Shown one piece after another: positions 17,112 through 25,745 of a stretch of 64,000 bases of DNA. Position numbers and translations under genes: made by a program. The stretch is from WTJO01 sp965660165 (lineage in GTDB: Bacteria; Pseudomonadota; Alphaproteobacteria; Puniceispirillales; Puniceispirillaceae): assembly GCA_965660165.1 (NCBI GenBank), contig CBFHYU010000001.1, positions 124,001 to 188,000 on the forward strand, written 5' to 3'. The stretch's first letter is position 1, and the number at the start of each line of letters is the position of its first letter. The notes beneath the pieces were generated by a model. That model saw only the letters and a list, made by a program, of their open reading frames with translations, was not told the origin of the DNA and made no database searches.

Positions 17112-18533
17112 CTAGCTAGCTGGAATTTTCATACTATCTGGCCTGCCAAGATGATAGCTTGGATTGGTAATAGCCAGCTTTGCATGCACATATGACATTA
17201 GCTGATGCAGTATCGTTGGGTCATGCGCTGGCAGTTGGTTTTGTCTAAGCAAAGCAATTTTCTGCATCAGATTAGCGCTATCATCATCTTTAATTGGCTG
17301 TGAGGTCGCTCTATGTATCATAGCCTTCCCATGTGTGATCATCGCGTTGATATAATTTTTCTTGCTACCTGATTCTAGCCTATCTAGCAGAGTGATAGAT
17401 ACATCTATAGCGCCAATAATCGCATCCAGATGATGTTCAGGCATCTGGTAATGACACGGCGCGATATTGGTCAAGCTGGCTTTTATATAGGGAGGAGCTA
17501 TCATTGCCAGAAGATTATATTCCATCTCAGCTACAAGCGGGGCTGACAGCGCAAGCTCAAGCGATATGTCACCGTTAATACATCTATCTGTCTGTTCCAG
17601 CGCGATCGCCGCCCATCTCAATTCGGCAAAAATCTGCCAGAAGCGAATAATAGGCTCAGACGGCATTTCATCTGCGATAGATAAATACCCTTCTTTGAAG
17701 GCTGACATATCGCCAAGCCCGCCTACCTCAGCCATATCATCGCCAAATCGCCAACATCTTGCACATAGCCAGCCAATATCCTCAGCAGGCACACTCCACC
17801 CTGCAAATTCCCAATCTAGCAAGGCAGTCATACGCCCGTCATGCACCAGAAAATTACCTGTTCTGAAGTCACGATGACACAGCCTGTAATCTGTGCCTTG
17901 ATGCCATTCACTTAGATGTAATTCTAGCCAATATAGCCCATAGTCTAGCACTGGATAGATGCCCCCTACTTTGGCTAACATGGTGCGCACTTCATCAAGC
18001 GCGCTGAGTTCAGCTGATATTTGTGGTCTAGAAAGCCAGCTTATGTGCATATCGTCTTCAGTAATTTGATGCAGGCGCGCCATTTGCTGGCCAAGCTGTC
18101 TTACCAGACTGCCAGAAAAAGACGCTTTGTCTGGATGACGGGTAAGTTTTTTTGCCTGCGCTATACCATCAATATACTCCATCACAAAAAACCCTTTACC
18201 AATAGGCGATGGGTCTGGGCTGAGGGCATATATTTTGGGAACAGCGATATCATATGGCGCAAGCGCTATCAGCAATTCTGCTTCTTGGGCACGCTGATGG
18301 GATATGCCCAATGCAGAGGGCGCATCACATCTTAACACCCATTTTTGTGGAGGATGGCTATCTATCTGTGTTTCGATAAGCCAGTTTTGCTGAATCGCAC
18401 CGCCTGAAAGCTGGCGGATAGCGCGCACCTCAACAGTGCTAGCCCCTAATGTATCAGCAAGCCAATCAATAAATGCCTCAGCCTGAGTTTCGGAACAAAA
18501 CTGGCTATCAACAAGCGCATCAATGGCTGTCAT
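17112..18533 (-). CDS. Aminoglycoside phosphotransferase-fold kinase (ACAD10/11- or LvaA-like)
   Basis: A 473-residue protein. Residues about 10-320 form an APH/choline-kinase fold with the nucleotide-binding QLSGGAIQQNWLIET, the catalytic HRDFRTGNFLVHDG and the metal-binding LLDWEFAG. The last about 130 residues form an added helical region (HHLDAIIGAIDVSITLLDRL onward), perhaps a DUF6285-like domain. Relatives next to or fused with ACAD domains phosphorylate 4-hydroxyacyl-CoA. I use the ATG at 18533. An earlier ATG at 18611 lies inside the dehydrogenase gene. It lies 40 nt after that gene and abuts a LysE exporter. It is most likely an acyl-CoA-level kinase rather than a drug-resistance enzyme. 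Confidence 0.75.
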   Translation of the reverse strand: MTAIDALVDSQFCSETQAEAFIDWLADTLGASTVEVRAIRQLSGGAIQQNWLIETQIDSHPPQKWVLRCDAPSALGISHQRAQEAELLIALAPYDIAVPKIYALSPDPSPIGKGFFVMEYIDGIAQAKKLTRHPDKASFSGSLVRQLGQQMARLHQITEDDMHISWLSRPQISAELSALDEVRTMLAKVGGIYPVLDYGLYWLELHLSEWHQGTDYRLCHRDFRTGNFLVHDGRMTALLDWEFAGWSVPAEDIGWLCARCWRFGDDMAEVGGLGDMSAFKEGYLSIADEMPSEPIIRFWQIFAELRWAAIALEQTDRCINGDISLELALSAPLVAEMEYNLLAMIAPPYIKASLTNIAPCHYQMPEHHLDAIIGAIDVSITLLDRLESGSKKNYINAMITHGKAMIHRATSQPIKDDDSANLMQKIALLRQNQLPAHDPTILHQLMSYVHAKLAITNPSYHLGRPDSMKIPAS

Positions 18534-18573
18534 CTTTTTGGGCTCTTTACCATGCGTTGTAGATTTGCCGTAG

Positions 18574-19773
18574 CTACCCCCATTGCCAAAAATCACTTTT
18601 CTGCTCAGCATAATGGCGGGCTAGCACCATTTTATGTACCTCATCTGCGCCATCAACTAGGCGCGCCTGTCTGGCATATCGGTAAATCCATTCAAGCACA
18701 GTATCTTTTGAATAGCCTTTTGCGCCGGTTAGCTGAATAGCGGTATCTGCGGCCTTATGAAGTGTTTCAGCAATATGAATTTTAGCTGATGATATTTCAG
18801 CGCGGGCAAAGCGCCCCTGATCAAGTTGCCAAGCTGCCTGCATCACCAGCAATCTGCCAATATAAATATCATGTGCCAGCTCGCCCATCTTGATCTGGAC
18901 TGATTCGCGCGCCGCAAGCTTGATGCCAAAGCCTTCCCTTTTTTCGGTATAGTCTGCGGCAATTTCCATACAGCGTTTTGCAAGCCCAAGCCAGCGCATA
19001 CAATGGGTAAGACGTGCGGGGCCAAGCCTGATTTGAGTGACCTTTAGCCCATCCCCCACCTCAAGCAATCTATGTTCATCTGGAATTTCAAGCCCGTTAA
19101 ATACCAACTCGCAATGCCCGCCATGCTCTTCTGGTCCCATAATGGCAATGCGCCTGACAATCTCCCAGCCAGGCTGATCTTTATGAAATAAAAAGGCCGT
19201 TAGCCCTTTGCGGCTATCCTCAGAGGTACGGGCAATCAAAATAAAATGAGCGGCTTCTTCTGCGCCTGTAATATACCATTTCCGGCCATCTATTTGCCAG
19301 ACATCACCGTTCTTGGTAGCTGTTGTCAGCATCATTGAGGGGTCTGAGCCACTACCAGGATGCGGTTCTGTCATTGCAAAGCTAGACCGCACTTGCCCTG
19401 AGATAATGGGATCAAGAAACCAGTTTTTCTGAGCCTCTGTGCCAATTTTGCTTAACAGATTGATATTGCCATCATCAGGGGCAGCACAATTCATAATAAC
19501 AGGCCCGAAAATAGACCTATTTGCCTGCTCATACATTGCTGCCCACCCCATAACAGGCAACCCCATACCGCCGCGCTCGCAGGGGGCTTGCGGCGCCCAC
19601 AGCCCAATTTTCTGCGCCTTTTCACGCATAGACTGAAGCAGATCAAGCCGAATATTTTCATGCGCATCATAATTATTGCGATCAGATTCTAGCGGCAAAA
19701 TTTCTTCATCTACAAATAACGCTGTGCGTTTGGCAATGTCATCAATCTCTTTGGGTAGGGTAAAATCCATCAT
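18574..19773 (-). CDS. ACAD11-like acyl-CoA dehydrogenase
   Basis: A 399-residue FAD enzyme. Features are SFAMTEPHPGSGSDPS (flavin and substrate site), WYITGAEEA, and the ACAD10/11-type signatures NCAAPDDGNINLL, IRLGPARLTHCMRWLGLAK and RLVDGADEVHKMVLARHY. The AP-D-x-GN and RLGP-x-R-x-HCMR patterns are as I remember them from animal ACAD11, where the dehydrogenase is fused behind an APH kinase. Here the two are separate adjacent genes. Its ATG overlaps a possible upstream small ORF by 4 nt. It probably acts with the kinase in 4-hydroxy acid degradation. A conventional acyl-CoA dehydrogenase role is the alternative. Confidence 0.85.
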   Translation of the reverse strand: MMDFTLPKEIDDIAKRTALFVDEEILPLESDRNNYDAHENIRLDLLQSMREKAQKIGLWAPQAPCERGGMGLPVMGWAAMYEQANRSIFGPVIMNCAAPDDGNINLLSKIGTEAQKNWFLDPIISGQVRSSFAMTEPHPGSGSDPSMMLTTATKNGDVWQIDGRKWYITGAEEAAHFILIARTSEDSRKGLTAFLFHKDQPGWEIVRRIAIMGPEEHGGHCELVFNGLEIPDEHRLLEVGDGLKVTQIRLGPARLTHCMRWLGLAKRCMEIAADYTEKREGFGIKLAARESVQIKMGELAHDIYIGRLLVMQAAWQLDQGRFARAEISSAKIHIAETLHKAADTAIQLTGAKGYSKDTVLEWIYRYARQARLVDGADEVHKMVLARHYAEQKSDFWQWG

Positions 19774-19943
19774 ATATGCCTATCAAATTGTTGCCGATTT
19801 TCGGCATTAGCGGCGCGTATCACATGATCAAGACTACTGAACTGATACCGAAAAATCCAGACCAGATCATCCCACAGCAGATACGCCATATCAAGAACAT
19901 CATTGCCTTTATATTCACCCTTCTTATAGCATGGAAATAGCAA
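19770..19943 (-). CDS. Possible 57-residue ORF upstream of the ACAD11-like gene
   Basis: An open frame without any stop runs through the whole leader of the dehydrogenase gene and ends in a TGA overlapping its ATG (ATGA). A TTG at 19943 has AGG six nt upstream and would give 57 residues, including DMAYLLWDDLVWIFRYQFSS. An internal ATG at 19889 would give 39. No family is recognised. Translational overlap with the next gene supports it. The lack of an ATG at the start and a chance-length open frame count against it. Confidence 0.3.
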   Translation of the reverse strand: MLFPCYKKGEYKGNDVLDMAYLLWDDLVWIFRYQFSSLDHVIRAANAENRQQFDRHI

Positions 19944-19981
19944 TTTTGGCCTAATCAGTTCAGAGACAGGAATGTAAATAG

Positions 19982-20758
19982 ATGGATTTGGGATTAACAG
20001 GAAAATCAGTGTTTATCACAGCAGGCGCTAATGGTATTGGCAAGCAAACTGCCTTGCGCTTCCGAGAAGAAGGCGCACAAGTCGCAATTTGTGATATTGA
20101 CAAAGACGCAATAGACGAATTGAACAAATTAGACCCTGAGATCAGCACAAGCCTATGTGATGTAGCTGACAGCCACGAACTAGCGGCATGCATCGACAAG
20201 GCGGCAGCGTTGCATGGCGGGCTTGACTGTCTGGTTAATAATGCAGGCATTGCCGGACCAACCGCACGGCTTGAAGATATTGACGATGATAGCTGGCACC
20301 AAACACTTACTATTTGCCTGTCAAGCCAGTTCTATGCAAGCAAAGCGGCAATCCCGCATCTTAGACGCAATAAAGGCGGGTCAATTATCAATCTTTCTTC
20401 TGCGGCAGGACGGTTTGGCTTTGCCTTGCGAAGCCCGTATTCTGCGGCAAAATGGGGCGTGATTGGCCTTACCAAAACATTGGCTATCGAGCTTGGCGAA
20501 GCAGGCATCAATGTAAATGCTATCCTGCCTGGGTTTGTGGCTGGCGACAGGCAAAGGCGGGTAATGGAAGCAAAATCACAACAGCTTGGCATCAGCTTTG
20601 AAGAGATAGAAAAACAGGCATTTTCCTATAGTTCAATTAAGGATTACGTCACAGCAACCCATATTGCAGATCAATGCCTGTTTCTGGCAAGTGATCGGGG
20701 GCGCATGATTTCAGGCCAAGCGCTAGCGATTGACGGTGACACCAAAATGCTAGCCTAA
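19982..20758 (+). CDS. SDR-family oxidoreductase
   Basis: A 258-residue classical short-chain dehydrogenase. Seen are the cofactor motif ITAGANGIGKQTA, NNAGIAG, the catalytic Ser in INLSSAAGRFG and YSAAKWG for Tyr and Lys. An Asp at the end of strand 2 (AICDIDKD) favours NAD over NADP. AGGAA lies about ten nt before the ATG. It is divergent from the ACAD11-like operon and convergent with a D-erythronate dehydrogenase-like gene. The substrate is unknown, and a sugar or sugar-acid hydroxyl is plausible from context. Confidence 0.85.
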   Translation: MDLGLTGKSVFITAGANGIGKQTALRFREEGAQVAICDIDKDAIDELNKLDPEISTSLCDVADSHELAACIDKAAALHGGLDCLVNNAGIAGPTARLEDIDDDSWHQTLTICLSSQFYASKAAIPHLRRNKGGSIINLSSAAGRFGFALRSPYSAAKWGVIGLTKTLAIELGEAGINVNAILPGFVAGDRQRRVMEAKSQQLGISFEEIEKQAFSYSSIKDYVTATHIADQCLFLASDRGRMISGQALAIDGDTKMLA

Positions 20759-20765
20759 CCCTAAC

Positions 20766-21743
20766 TTATTTAGGCAAATCGTCTGAAATATAGACTTCGA
20801 TGATTTCCTTAAATGTCTTTTCAGCCTTAAAGCCAAGTGACAGGGCACGTTGCGGATCAAAATTGCGTGGCCAGCCAGCGACAATTTTCTTAATATCGTC
20901 ATTTGCCTGCATCTTAATCAGGCTAACCGCCTGCTCGCCTGCTACCTCTCGCAATGCTTCAATCTGCTCTTCTACTGTGCATGACAGACCAGGCATATTC
21001 AGGCTTCTGCGTGTGCCTAATGCAGATTCGTCAAGCCGTGCCGCATGCACCAGAAAATGGGCGGCAGAACGTGGTGAGGCGTGCCAATGCCGAACAAACG
21101 TATCAACCGGCAAAATTGCCTCAATTCCATTAAGCGGCTCTCTTATAATGCCCGAGAAAAAGCCAGAGGCAGCAAGGTTAGGTTTTCCAGGACGCACGCA
21201 AATTGTCGGGAATCTGATTGACATGCCATCAATAAATCCTTTGCGCGCATAATCAGCGACCAGCATCTCAATAGAGGCTTTTTGCGCCCCATAAGAGGTT
21301 TGCGGCGCACATAGAAAATCATCATTTATCGCATCAGGGAATGGCGGGCCAAACACCGCAATTGACGAAGCAAAAATCACCTTAGGACGATAGCGTCCGC
21401 CTGATGCATCATGTTGCGCGCGCAAGGCTTCTAGCAATGCCCAACCGCCACGCATATTGATAGACCAGCCCTTATCAAAATTCTGTTCAGCCTCGCCAGA
21501 TACGATAGAGGCAAGGTGAAAGACAATATCTGCCTGTATCGCAGCCAGCTTGTCTGTCTGTTCTGTTGAGGTAATATCACCACTTAGCACAGTCGTATTT
21601 TGATGGCCGCTAGGGATATCTGGCATCACCACATCATGCAAAAATAGCGCATCAGATTCTGTCAATAAATCTCTATCAGAAATTAGCTTTTCTGTTAATT
21701 TACGGCCGATCATACCGGCGCCACCTAAAATTAAAATTTTCAC
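20766..21743 (-). CDS. denD: D-erythronate dehydrogenase (DenD-like)
   Basis: A 325-residue extended SDR of the DenD family, which oxidises D-erythronate at C2 with NAD to 2-keto-D-erythronate. Seen are MKILILGGAGMIGRKL (cofactor), the catalytic Tyr and Lys in TSYGAQKASIEML, the RFPTICVRPGKPN segment typical of this family and DTFVRHWHASPRSAA. It starts with GTG behind a GGGGGA. The companion genes expected in the known pathway (the kinase OtnK/DenK, OtnC aldolase, OtnI isomerase) are not in this window, so the product may be handled by the unusual set of neighbours. Confidence 0.75.
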   Translation of the reverse strand: MKILILGGAGMIGRKLTEKLISDRDLLTESDALFLHDVVMPDIPSGHQNTTVLSGDITSTEQTDKLAAIQADIVFHLASIVSGEAEQNFDKGWSINMRGGWALLEALRAQHDASGGRYRPKVIFASSIAVFGPPFPDAINDDFLCAPQTSYGAQKASIEMLVADYARKGFIDGMSIRFPTICVRPGKPNLAASGFFSGIIREPLNGIEAILPVDTFVRHWHASPRSAAHFLVHAARLDESALGTRRSLNMPGLSCTVEEQIEALREVAGEQAVSLIKMQANDDIKKIVAGWPRNFDPQRALSLGFKAEKTFKEIIEVYISDDLPK

Positions 21744-21785
21744 CGTATCCCCCTATTGGCTAACCTGTCTTGCAATACTCACTTG

Positions 21786-21805
21786 GACAGCTAGTTTTTG
21801 CTGTC
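21786..21805. repeat. Inverted repeat, possible operator
   Basis: GACAGC and GCTGTC are separated by eight T-rich bases, about 43 nt upstream of the GTG start of the denD-like gene. The layout fits a dimeric repressor site. No factor is recognised. Confidence 0.35.
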
Positions 21806-21936
21806 TGAAATGCATTCAGTGAATAAAATCTCCTGAACACGGTAATATGATCAAAATAAAATAACCAGTCAATTCTTAGCTTTACATAATGCCTGTTTTG
21901 CACCTAGTCTTGTTTTTATCTTTTACGTGCATATTC

Positions 21937-21974
21937 CGTTTCATGTCTGGCTCAAAATGTGCTGAGATGAAACG
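21937..21974 (+). repeat. 12-bp hairpin in the leader of the xylD-like gene
   Basis: CGTTTCAT (21937-21944) pairs with ATGAAACG (21967-21974), and CTCA (21951-21954) pairs with TGAG (21963-21966), leaving a six-base bulge on one side and an eight-base loop. It is either an RNA structure or a bipartite operator. It has no U-tract, so it is not a terminator. Confidence 0.4.
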
Positions 21975-22102
21975 CTGGGATGGCACGATAAAGTTAGTGG
22001 CAACATGCTGTTCAGCATCAGATTATGACCAGACGATGAACCTACCACCCCATATCATCTATGGTGAGCATAAGAAATTGATTTGAAGAAAGTGTAGTAA
22101 AG

Positions 22103-23905
22103 ATGGCAAAAAAAATTACCCCTAAGGAGTTGCGTTCACGTCATTGGTTTTTGAACCCTGACGATCCTGAAATGACAGCATTATATACAGAACGCTATCT
22201 GAATTACGGCCTGACAGCAGACGAGTTGCGATCAGGCAAGCCTATTATCGGCATTGCCCAAACAGGCTCTGATCTCTCCCCATGTAACAGACATCATATT
22301 GAGCTTACCAAACGTGTTCGCGATGGGATTATCGCGGCGGGCGGTGTGCCTATGGAAATTCCTGTTCACCCAATTCAGGAAACAGGCAAACGCCCGACTG
22401 CGATGCTAGATAGAAATCTAGCCTATCTGTCTCTGGTAGAAAGCCTATATGGATATCCTATTGACGGGGTAGTGCTGAATATTGGCTGTGATAAGACAAC
22501 CCCTGCTTTGCTGATGGCAGCCGCTACTGTGAATATTCCAGCGATTGCCCTATCTGTCGGACCGATGTTGAATGGTTGGCATGATGGCGAGCGCACAGGC
22601 TCAGGCACAATTGTTTGGAAAGCACGCCAGATGATGGCGGCAGGCGAAATTGATGATGATGGCTTTCTTGAGCTTGTTACCTCGTCAACACCGTCAACTG
22701 GCTATTGCAATACAATGGGTACAGCCACCACCATGAATTCACTAGCAGAAGCGCTTGGTATGCAACTTCCTGGCTCTGCGGCTATCCCTGCCCCCTATCG
22801 TGAGCGCGGCCAGATTTCTTATCAGACAGGCATGCGGATAGTAGATATGGTCTGGGAGGATTTGAAGCCTACTGATATTATGACGCGCGAGGCGTTTGAA
22901 AATGCGATTGTGGTAAATTCAGCCATTGGCGGATCAACAAATGCCCCTATCCATCTAAATGCGATTGCGCGTCATCTTGGCGTACCGCTAACGAATGATG
23001 ATTGGCAGAAATTTGGCCATCACATCCCACTTATCGTGAATCTTCAGCCCGCAGGTGAATATCTGGGCGAAGATTATCATCGTGCAGGTGGTGTGCCAGC
23101 CGTAATCGCTCAGCTTATGGCACATAATCTTCTGCCTCACCCCTCAGCCTTAACTGCAAATGGTCAGTCAATGAAGGCAAATTGTGAAGGTGCGAGCATC
23201 AAAAATAGTGCCGTTATCAAGACGATTGATCATCCGCTAAAGACAGAAGCAGGGTTTATCAATCTCAAAGGCAATCTGTTTGATAGTGCGATTATGAAAA
23301 CCTCAGTGATTTCAGAGGAATTTACCAAACGCTATTTATCAAATAAAGATGATCCAAACGCCTTTGAAGGCAGAGCGATTGTTTTTGACGGACCTGAAGA
23401 TTTTCACAAGCGGATCGATGATGAAACGCTCGCTATTGACGAGCATTGCATCCTTGTGATGCGCGGGGCTGGGCCTTTGGGATATCCAGGTGGCGCCGAA
23501 GTGGTAAATATGCGCCCGCCTGCCTATCTGATTAAACAAGGCGTGAACGAGCTTGCCTGTATTGGAGATGGCAGACAATCTGGCACATCAGGCTCACCCT
23601 CTATTTTGAACGCCTCGCCAGAGGCAGCTGCAGGTGGCGCTCTTGGCCTGCTCAAAACAGGGGATATGATCAGAATTGATATGAATAAATGCACCGCAGA
23701 TATTCTGATCAGCAATGATGAGTTGGCAGAGCGTGCGCACGCACTTGCGGCTCAGGGCGGCTTTGAGATGCCTGAAAATCAATCCCCATGGCAACAATAT
23801 TTCAGAGAAATGGTGCAGCCATTCTCAGATGGTATGGTGTTGCGGGATGCCCCAAATTATCAATCTATTGCAACAACCAAAGGTATTCCGCGCGATAATC
23901 ACTAA
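22103..23905 (+). CDS. IlvD/Edd-family sugar-acid dehydratase (XylD-like)
   Basis: A 600-residue Fe-S dehydratase. The N-terminal pattern RSRHWFLNPDDPEMTALY, QTGSDLSPCNRHH, the cluster cysteine in NIGCDKTTPALLMA and the late cysteine in VTSSTPSTGYCNTMGTA match the xylonate/arabonate dehydratase branch (Caulobacter XylD type) rather than IlvD. The C terminus (IPRDNH) is also similar. It removes water from a C5 or C6 aldonic acid to give 2-keto-3-deoxy acid. The downstream diketo-acid hydrolase and two dehydrogenases look like the rest of a non-phosphorylative pathway. The exact sugar acid cannot be read from sequence. Confidence 0.85.
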   Translation: MAKKITPKELRSRHWFLNPDDPEMTALYTERYLNYGLTADELRSGKPIIGIAQTGSDLSPCNRHHIELTKRVRDGIIAAGGVPMEIPVHPIQETGKRPTAMLDRNLAYLSLVESLYGYPIDGVVLNIGCDKTTPALLMAAATVNIPAIALSVGPMLNGWHDGERTGSGTIVWKARQMMAAGEIDDDGFLELVTSSTPSTGYCNTMGTATTMNSLAEALGMQLPGSAAIPAPYRERGQISYQTGMRIVDMVWEDLKPTDIMTREAFENAIVVNSAIGGSTNAPIHLNAIARHLGVPLTNDDWQKFGHHIPLIVNLQPAGEYLGEDYHRAGGVPAVIAQLMAHNLLPHPSALTANGQSMKANCEGASIKNSAVIKTIDHPLKTEAGFINLKGNLFDSAIMKTSVISEEFTKRYLSNKDDPNAFEGRAIVFDGPEDFHKRIDDETLAIDEHCILVMRGAGPLGYPGGAEVVNMRPPAYLIKQGVNELACIGDGRQSGTSGSPSILNASPEAAAGGALGLLKTGDMIRIDMNKCTADILISNDELAERAHALAAQGGFEMPENQSPWQQYFREMVQPFSDGMVLRDAPNYQSIATTKGIPRDNH

Positions 23906-23968
23906 TATCTATTACCGCCGCATACACAAAATTACTATAATGATACTGGGATTAAAGGAGAGATTCAG

Positions 23969-24814
23969 ATGAAATTAGTTAGATTTGGAGAGATCGGACA
24001 TGAAAAACCTGGCATGCTAGATGCGGATGGCAATATTCGCGATCTATCCGCCCATATTGACGATGTAAATGGCGCCACGCTTAGCCCTGCTTCGCTGGAT
24101 AATTTACGCAAGATAGACCCGTCAAGCCTGCCGCAAATAGATAGCGCTACCCGTCTTGGCGCATGTGTTGGCAATATTGGCAAATTTATGTGTATCGGAC
24201 TAAATTATTCAGACCATGCCGCCGAAACAGGCTCTGATATTCCTGAACATCCGATTTTGTTTATGAAAGCTACCTCTGCTGTAGTAGGCGCAAATGATAC
24301 TGTGATGCTGCCGCGCAATTCAACCAATACTGACTGGGAAGTTGAGCTAGGAGTTGTCATAGGCACTGCGTGTAAATATGTCTCAGAAGCAGATGCGCTA
24401 TCTTATGTAGCAGGCTATTTTATCGCAAATGATGTCTCAGAACGTCACTTTCAGGCAAAGCTAACAGGTCAGTGGACAAAAGGTAAATCCTGTGACACGT
24501 TTGGCCCGATAGGCCCATGGCTGGTAACCGCAGATGAGATTGCAGACCCCCAAAATCTGGATATGAGTTTGGATGTAAATGGCAAGCGTATGCAGACAGG
24601 CAATACCTCAACCATGATTTTTACAGTGGCGCAATGTATCTCTCACCTATCTCAGCTTATGACCCTTCAGCCAGGGGATGTTATTTCAACAGGCACGCCC
24701 CCTGGTGTTGGTCTTGGCATGAAGCCGCCAGTGTTCTTAAAATCTGGTGATGTAATGGATGTGCGCATTGCAGGTCTAGGTGAGCAACGCCAGCATGTCG
24801 GACAGGATGCCTAA
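23969..24814 (+). CDS. Fumarylacetoacetase-family hydrolase (diketo-deoxy acid hydrolase-like)
   Basis: A 281-residue FAH-fold protein. The N-terminal MKLVRFGEIGHEKPGML domain is followed by the catalytic domain with MCIGLNYSDHAAETG, the metal-binding Glu and Asp in DWEVELGVVIG and ANDVSERHFQ, and STGTPPGVGLGMKPP. This length and motif set match 2,4-diketo-3-deoxy-L-fuconate hydrolase and similar sugar-acid enzymes, often mislabelled ureidoglycolate lyase. AAAGGAG lies eight nt before the ATG. It would cleave a diketo acid formed after the XylD-like step, giving pyruvate plus an acid. Confidence 0.82.
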   Translation: MKLVRFGEIGHEKPGMLDADGNIRDLSAHIDDVNGATLSPASLDNLRKIDPSSLPQIDSATRLGACVGNIGKFMCIGLNYSDHAAETGSDIPEHPILFMKATSAVVGANDTVMLPRNSTNTDWEVELGVVIGTACKYVSEADALSYVAGYFIANDVSERHFQAKLTGQWTKGKSCDTFGPIGPWLVTADEIADPQNLDMSLDVNGKRMQTGNTSTMIFTVAQCISHLSQLMTLQPGDVISTGTPPGVGLGMKPPVFLKSGDVMDVRIAGLGEQRQHVGQDA

Positions 24815-24818
24815 GATA

Positions 24819-25715
24819 ATGGCCACAACAATGTCAGACACAATTACAACAGTTGGATTTATCGGCACTGGGCTGATGGGTGTGCATATGGCACGAAACC
24901 TGCTCAAGGCAGGATATCAGGTTAGGGCATGGAACAGAACCATATCAAAAGCCGAGCCATTACGCGCAGATGGCGCCTATATTGCAAGCTCAGCTCATGA
25001 TGCGGTAAGCGGTGCAGATATGGTTGTGACCATGCTGGCTGATGGCCAGACTGTCGCAGATGTGATGTTTGCCCAAGATGTTTCTGGAATGATGAAATCA
25101 GATGCCGTGCTTGTAGATATGAGTTCGATCAAACCCAAAGAAGCACGTCAGCATGCCCAACAGATGAAAGACATGTCTCTTGCCCATCTTGATGCCCCTG
25201 TATCTGGCGGCACAAAAGGCGCAGAAGCAGGCACACTTGCGATAATGGCAGGAGGAGATGAGGCTGTTTTTGAGAGATGCAAACAGGCGCTTGGCGCGAT
25301 GGGCAGGCCAGTACGCGTAGGCCCAGATGGCGCAGGCCAATTATCAAAGCTTGCAAACCAAACAATTGTTGCTGTCACTATCGGGGTGGTTGCCGAAGCT
25401 ATTTTGCTTGCTGAAAAAGGCGGAGCAGACCCTGACGCTATCCGTGATGCGCTGAAAGGCGGATTTGCTGATAGTGTTATCTTGCAACAGCATGGTGAGC
25501 GGATGACCCAACGTAATTTTGTGCCAGGTGGGCTATCAAAATTCCAGCTTAAAGATATTCTAAATGTAATGGAAGAAGCCTCAGATTGCGGTATCAAACT
25601 GCCATTGGCAGAGCAAGTAACAAACCGCTATCAAAGGCTGATTGACGAGCTGGATGGCGCTGAACTTGATCATGCCGCTCTGTATCTTGAACTACTTGAT
25701 CAGCAAAACGCCTAA
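24819..25715 (+). CDS. Beta-hydroxyacid dehydrogenase (3-hydroxyisobutyrate/tartronate-semialdehyde reductase family)
   Basis: A 298-residue NAD(P)-dependent enzyme. Seen are VGFIGTGLMGVHMARNLLKAG, the substrate motif DAPVSGGTKGAEAGTLAIMAGG, and the catalytic Lys in GQLSKLANQ. I chose the ATG at 24819. The frame opens 39 nt earlier inside the hydrolase gene, and a third ATG is at 24831. Four nucleotides separate it from the hydrolase stop, so it is co-transcribed. GarR, GlxR and LtnD share this fold, so it may act on tartronate semialdehyde, a threonate-like acid or 3-hydroxyisobutyrate. Context favours a sugar-acid derivative. Confidence 0.82.
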   Translation: MATTMSDTITTVGFIGTGLMGVHMARNLLKAGYQVRAWNRTISKAEPLRADGAYIASSAHDAVSGADMVVTMLADGQTVADVMFAQDVSGMMKSDAVLVDMSSIKPKEARQHAQQMKDMSLAHLDAPVSGGTKGAEAGTLAIMAGGDEAVFERCKQALGAMGRPVRVGPDGAGQLSKLANQTIVAVTIGVVAEAILLAEKGGADPDAIRDALKGGFADSVILQQHGERMTQRNFVPGGLSKFQLKDILNVMEEASDCGIKLPLAEQVTNRYQRLIDELDGAELDHAALYLELLDQQNA

Positions 25716-25745
25716 AACAACATCAGATAAATAGGACCCTAGATA

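Larger units (their letters stand above)
21744..22102. promoter_or_regulatory. Divergent regulatory gap between denD-like and xylD-like genes
   Basis: This 359-nt gap has no convincing gene. It contains an inverted repeat, GACAGC-N8-GCTGTC (21786-21805), upstream of the minus-strand gene, and a long hairpin (21937-21974) in front of the plus-strand gene. A 65-codon open frame inside it lacks any recognisable protein character. A regulator binding here could control both sugar-acid genes. Confidence 0.4.

Noticed and set aside
17112..18533. Aminoglycoside resistance gene
   Set aside because: The APH fold is shared with many metabolic kinases. The ACAD11-like neighbour and extra C-terminal domain argue for acyl-CoA metabolism.
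21889..22086. 65-codon open frame in the denD-xylD gap
   Set aside because: Odd composition, no ribosome-binding site, no homology that I recognise, and it spans the hairpin.
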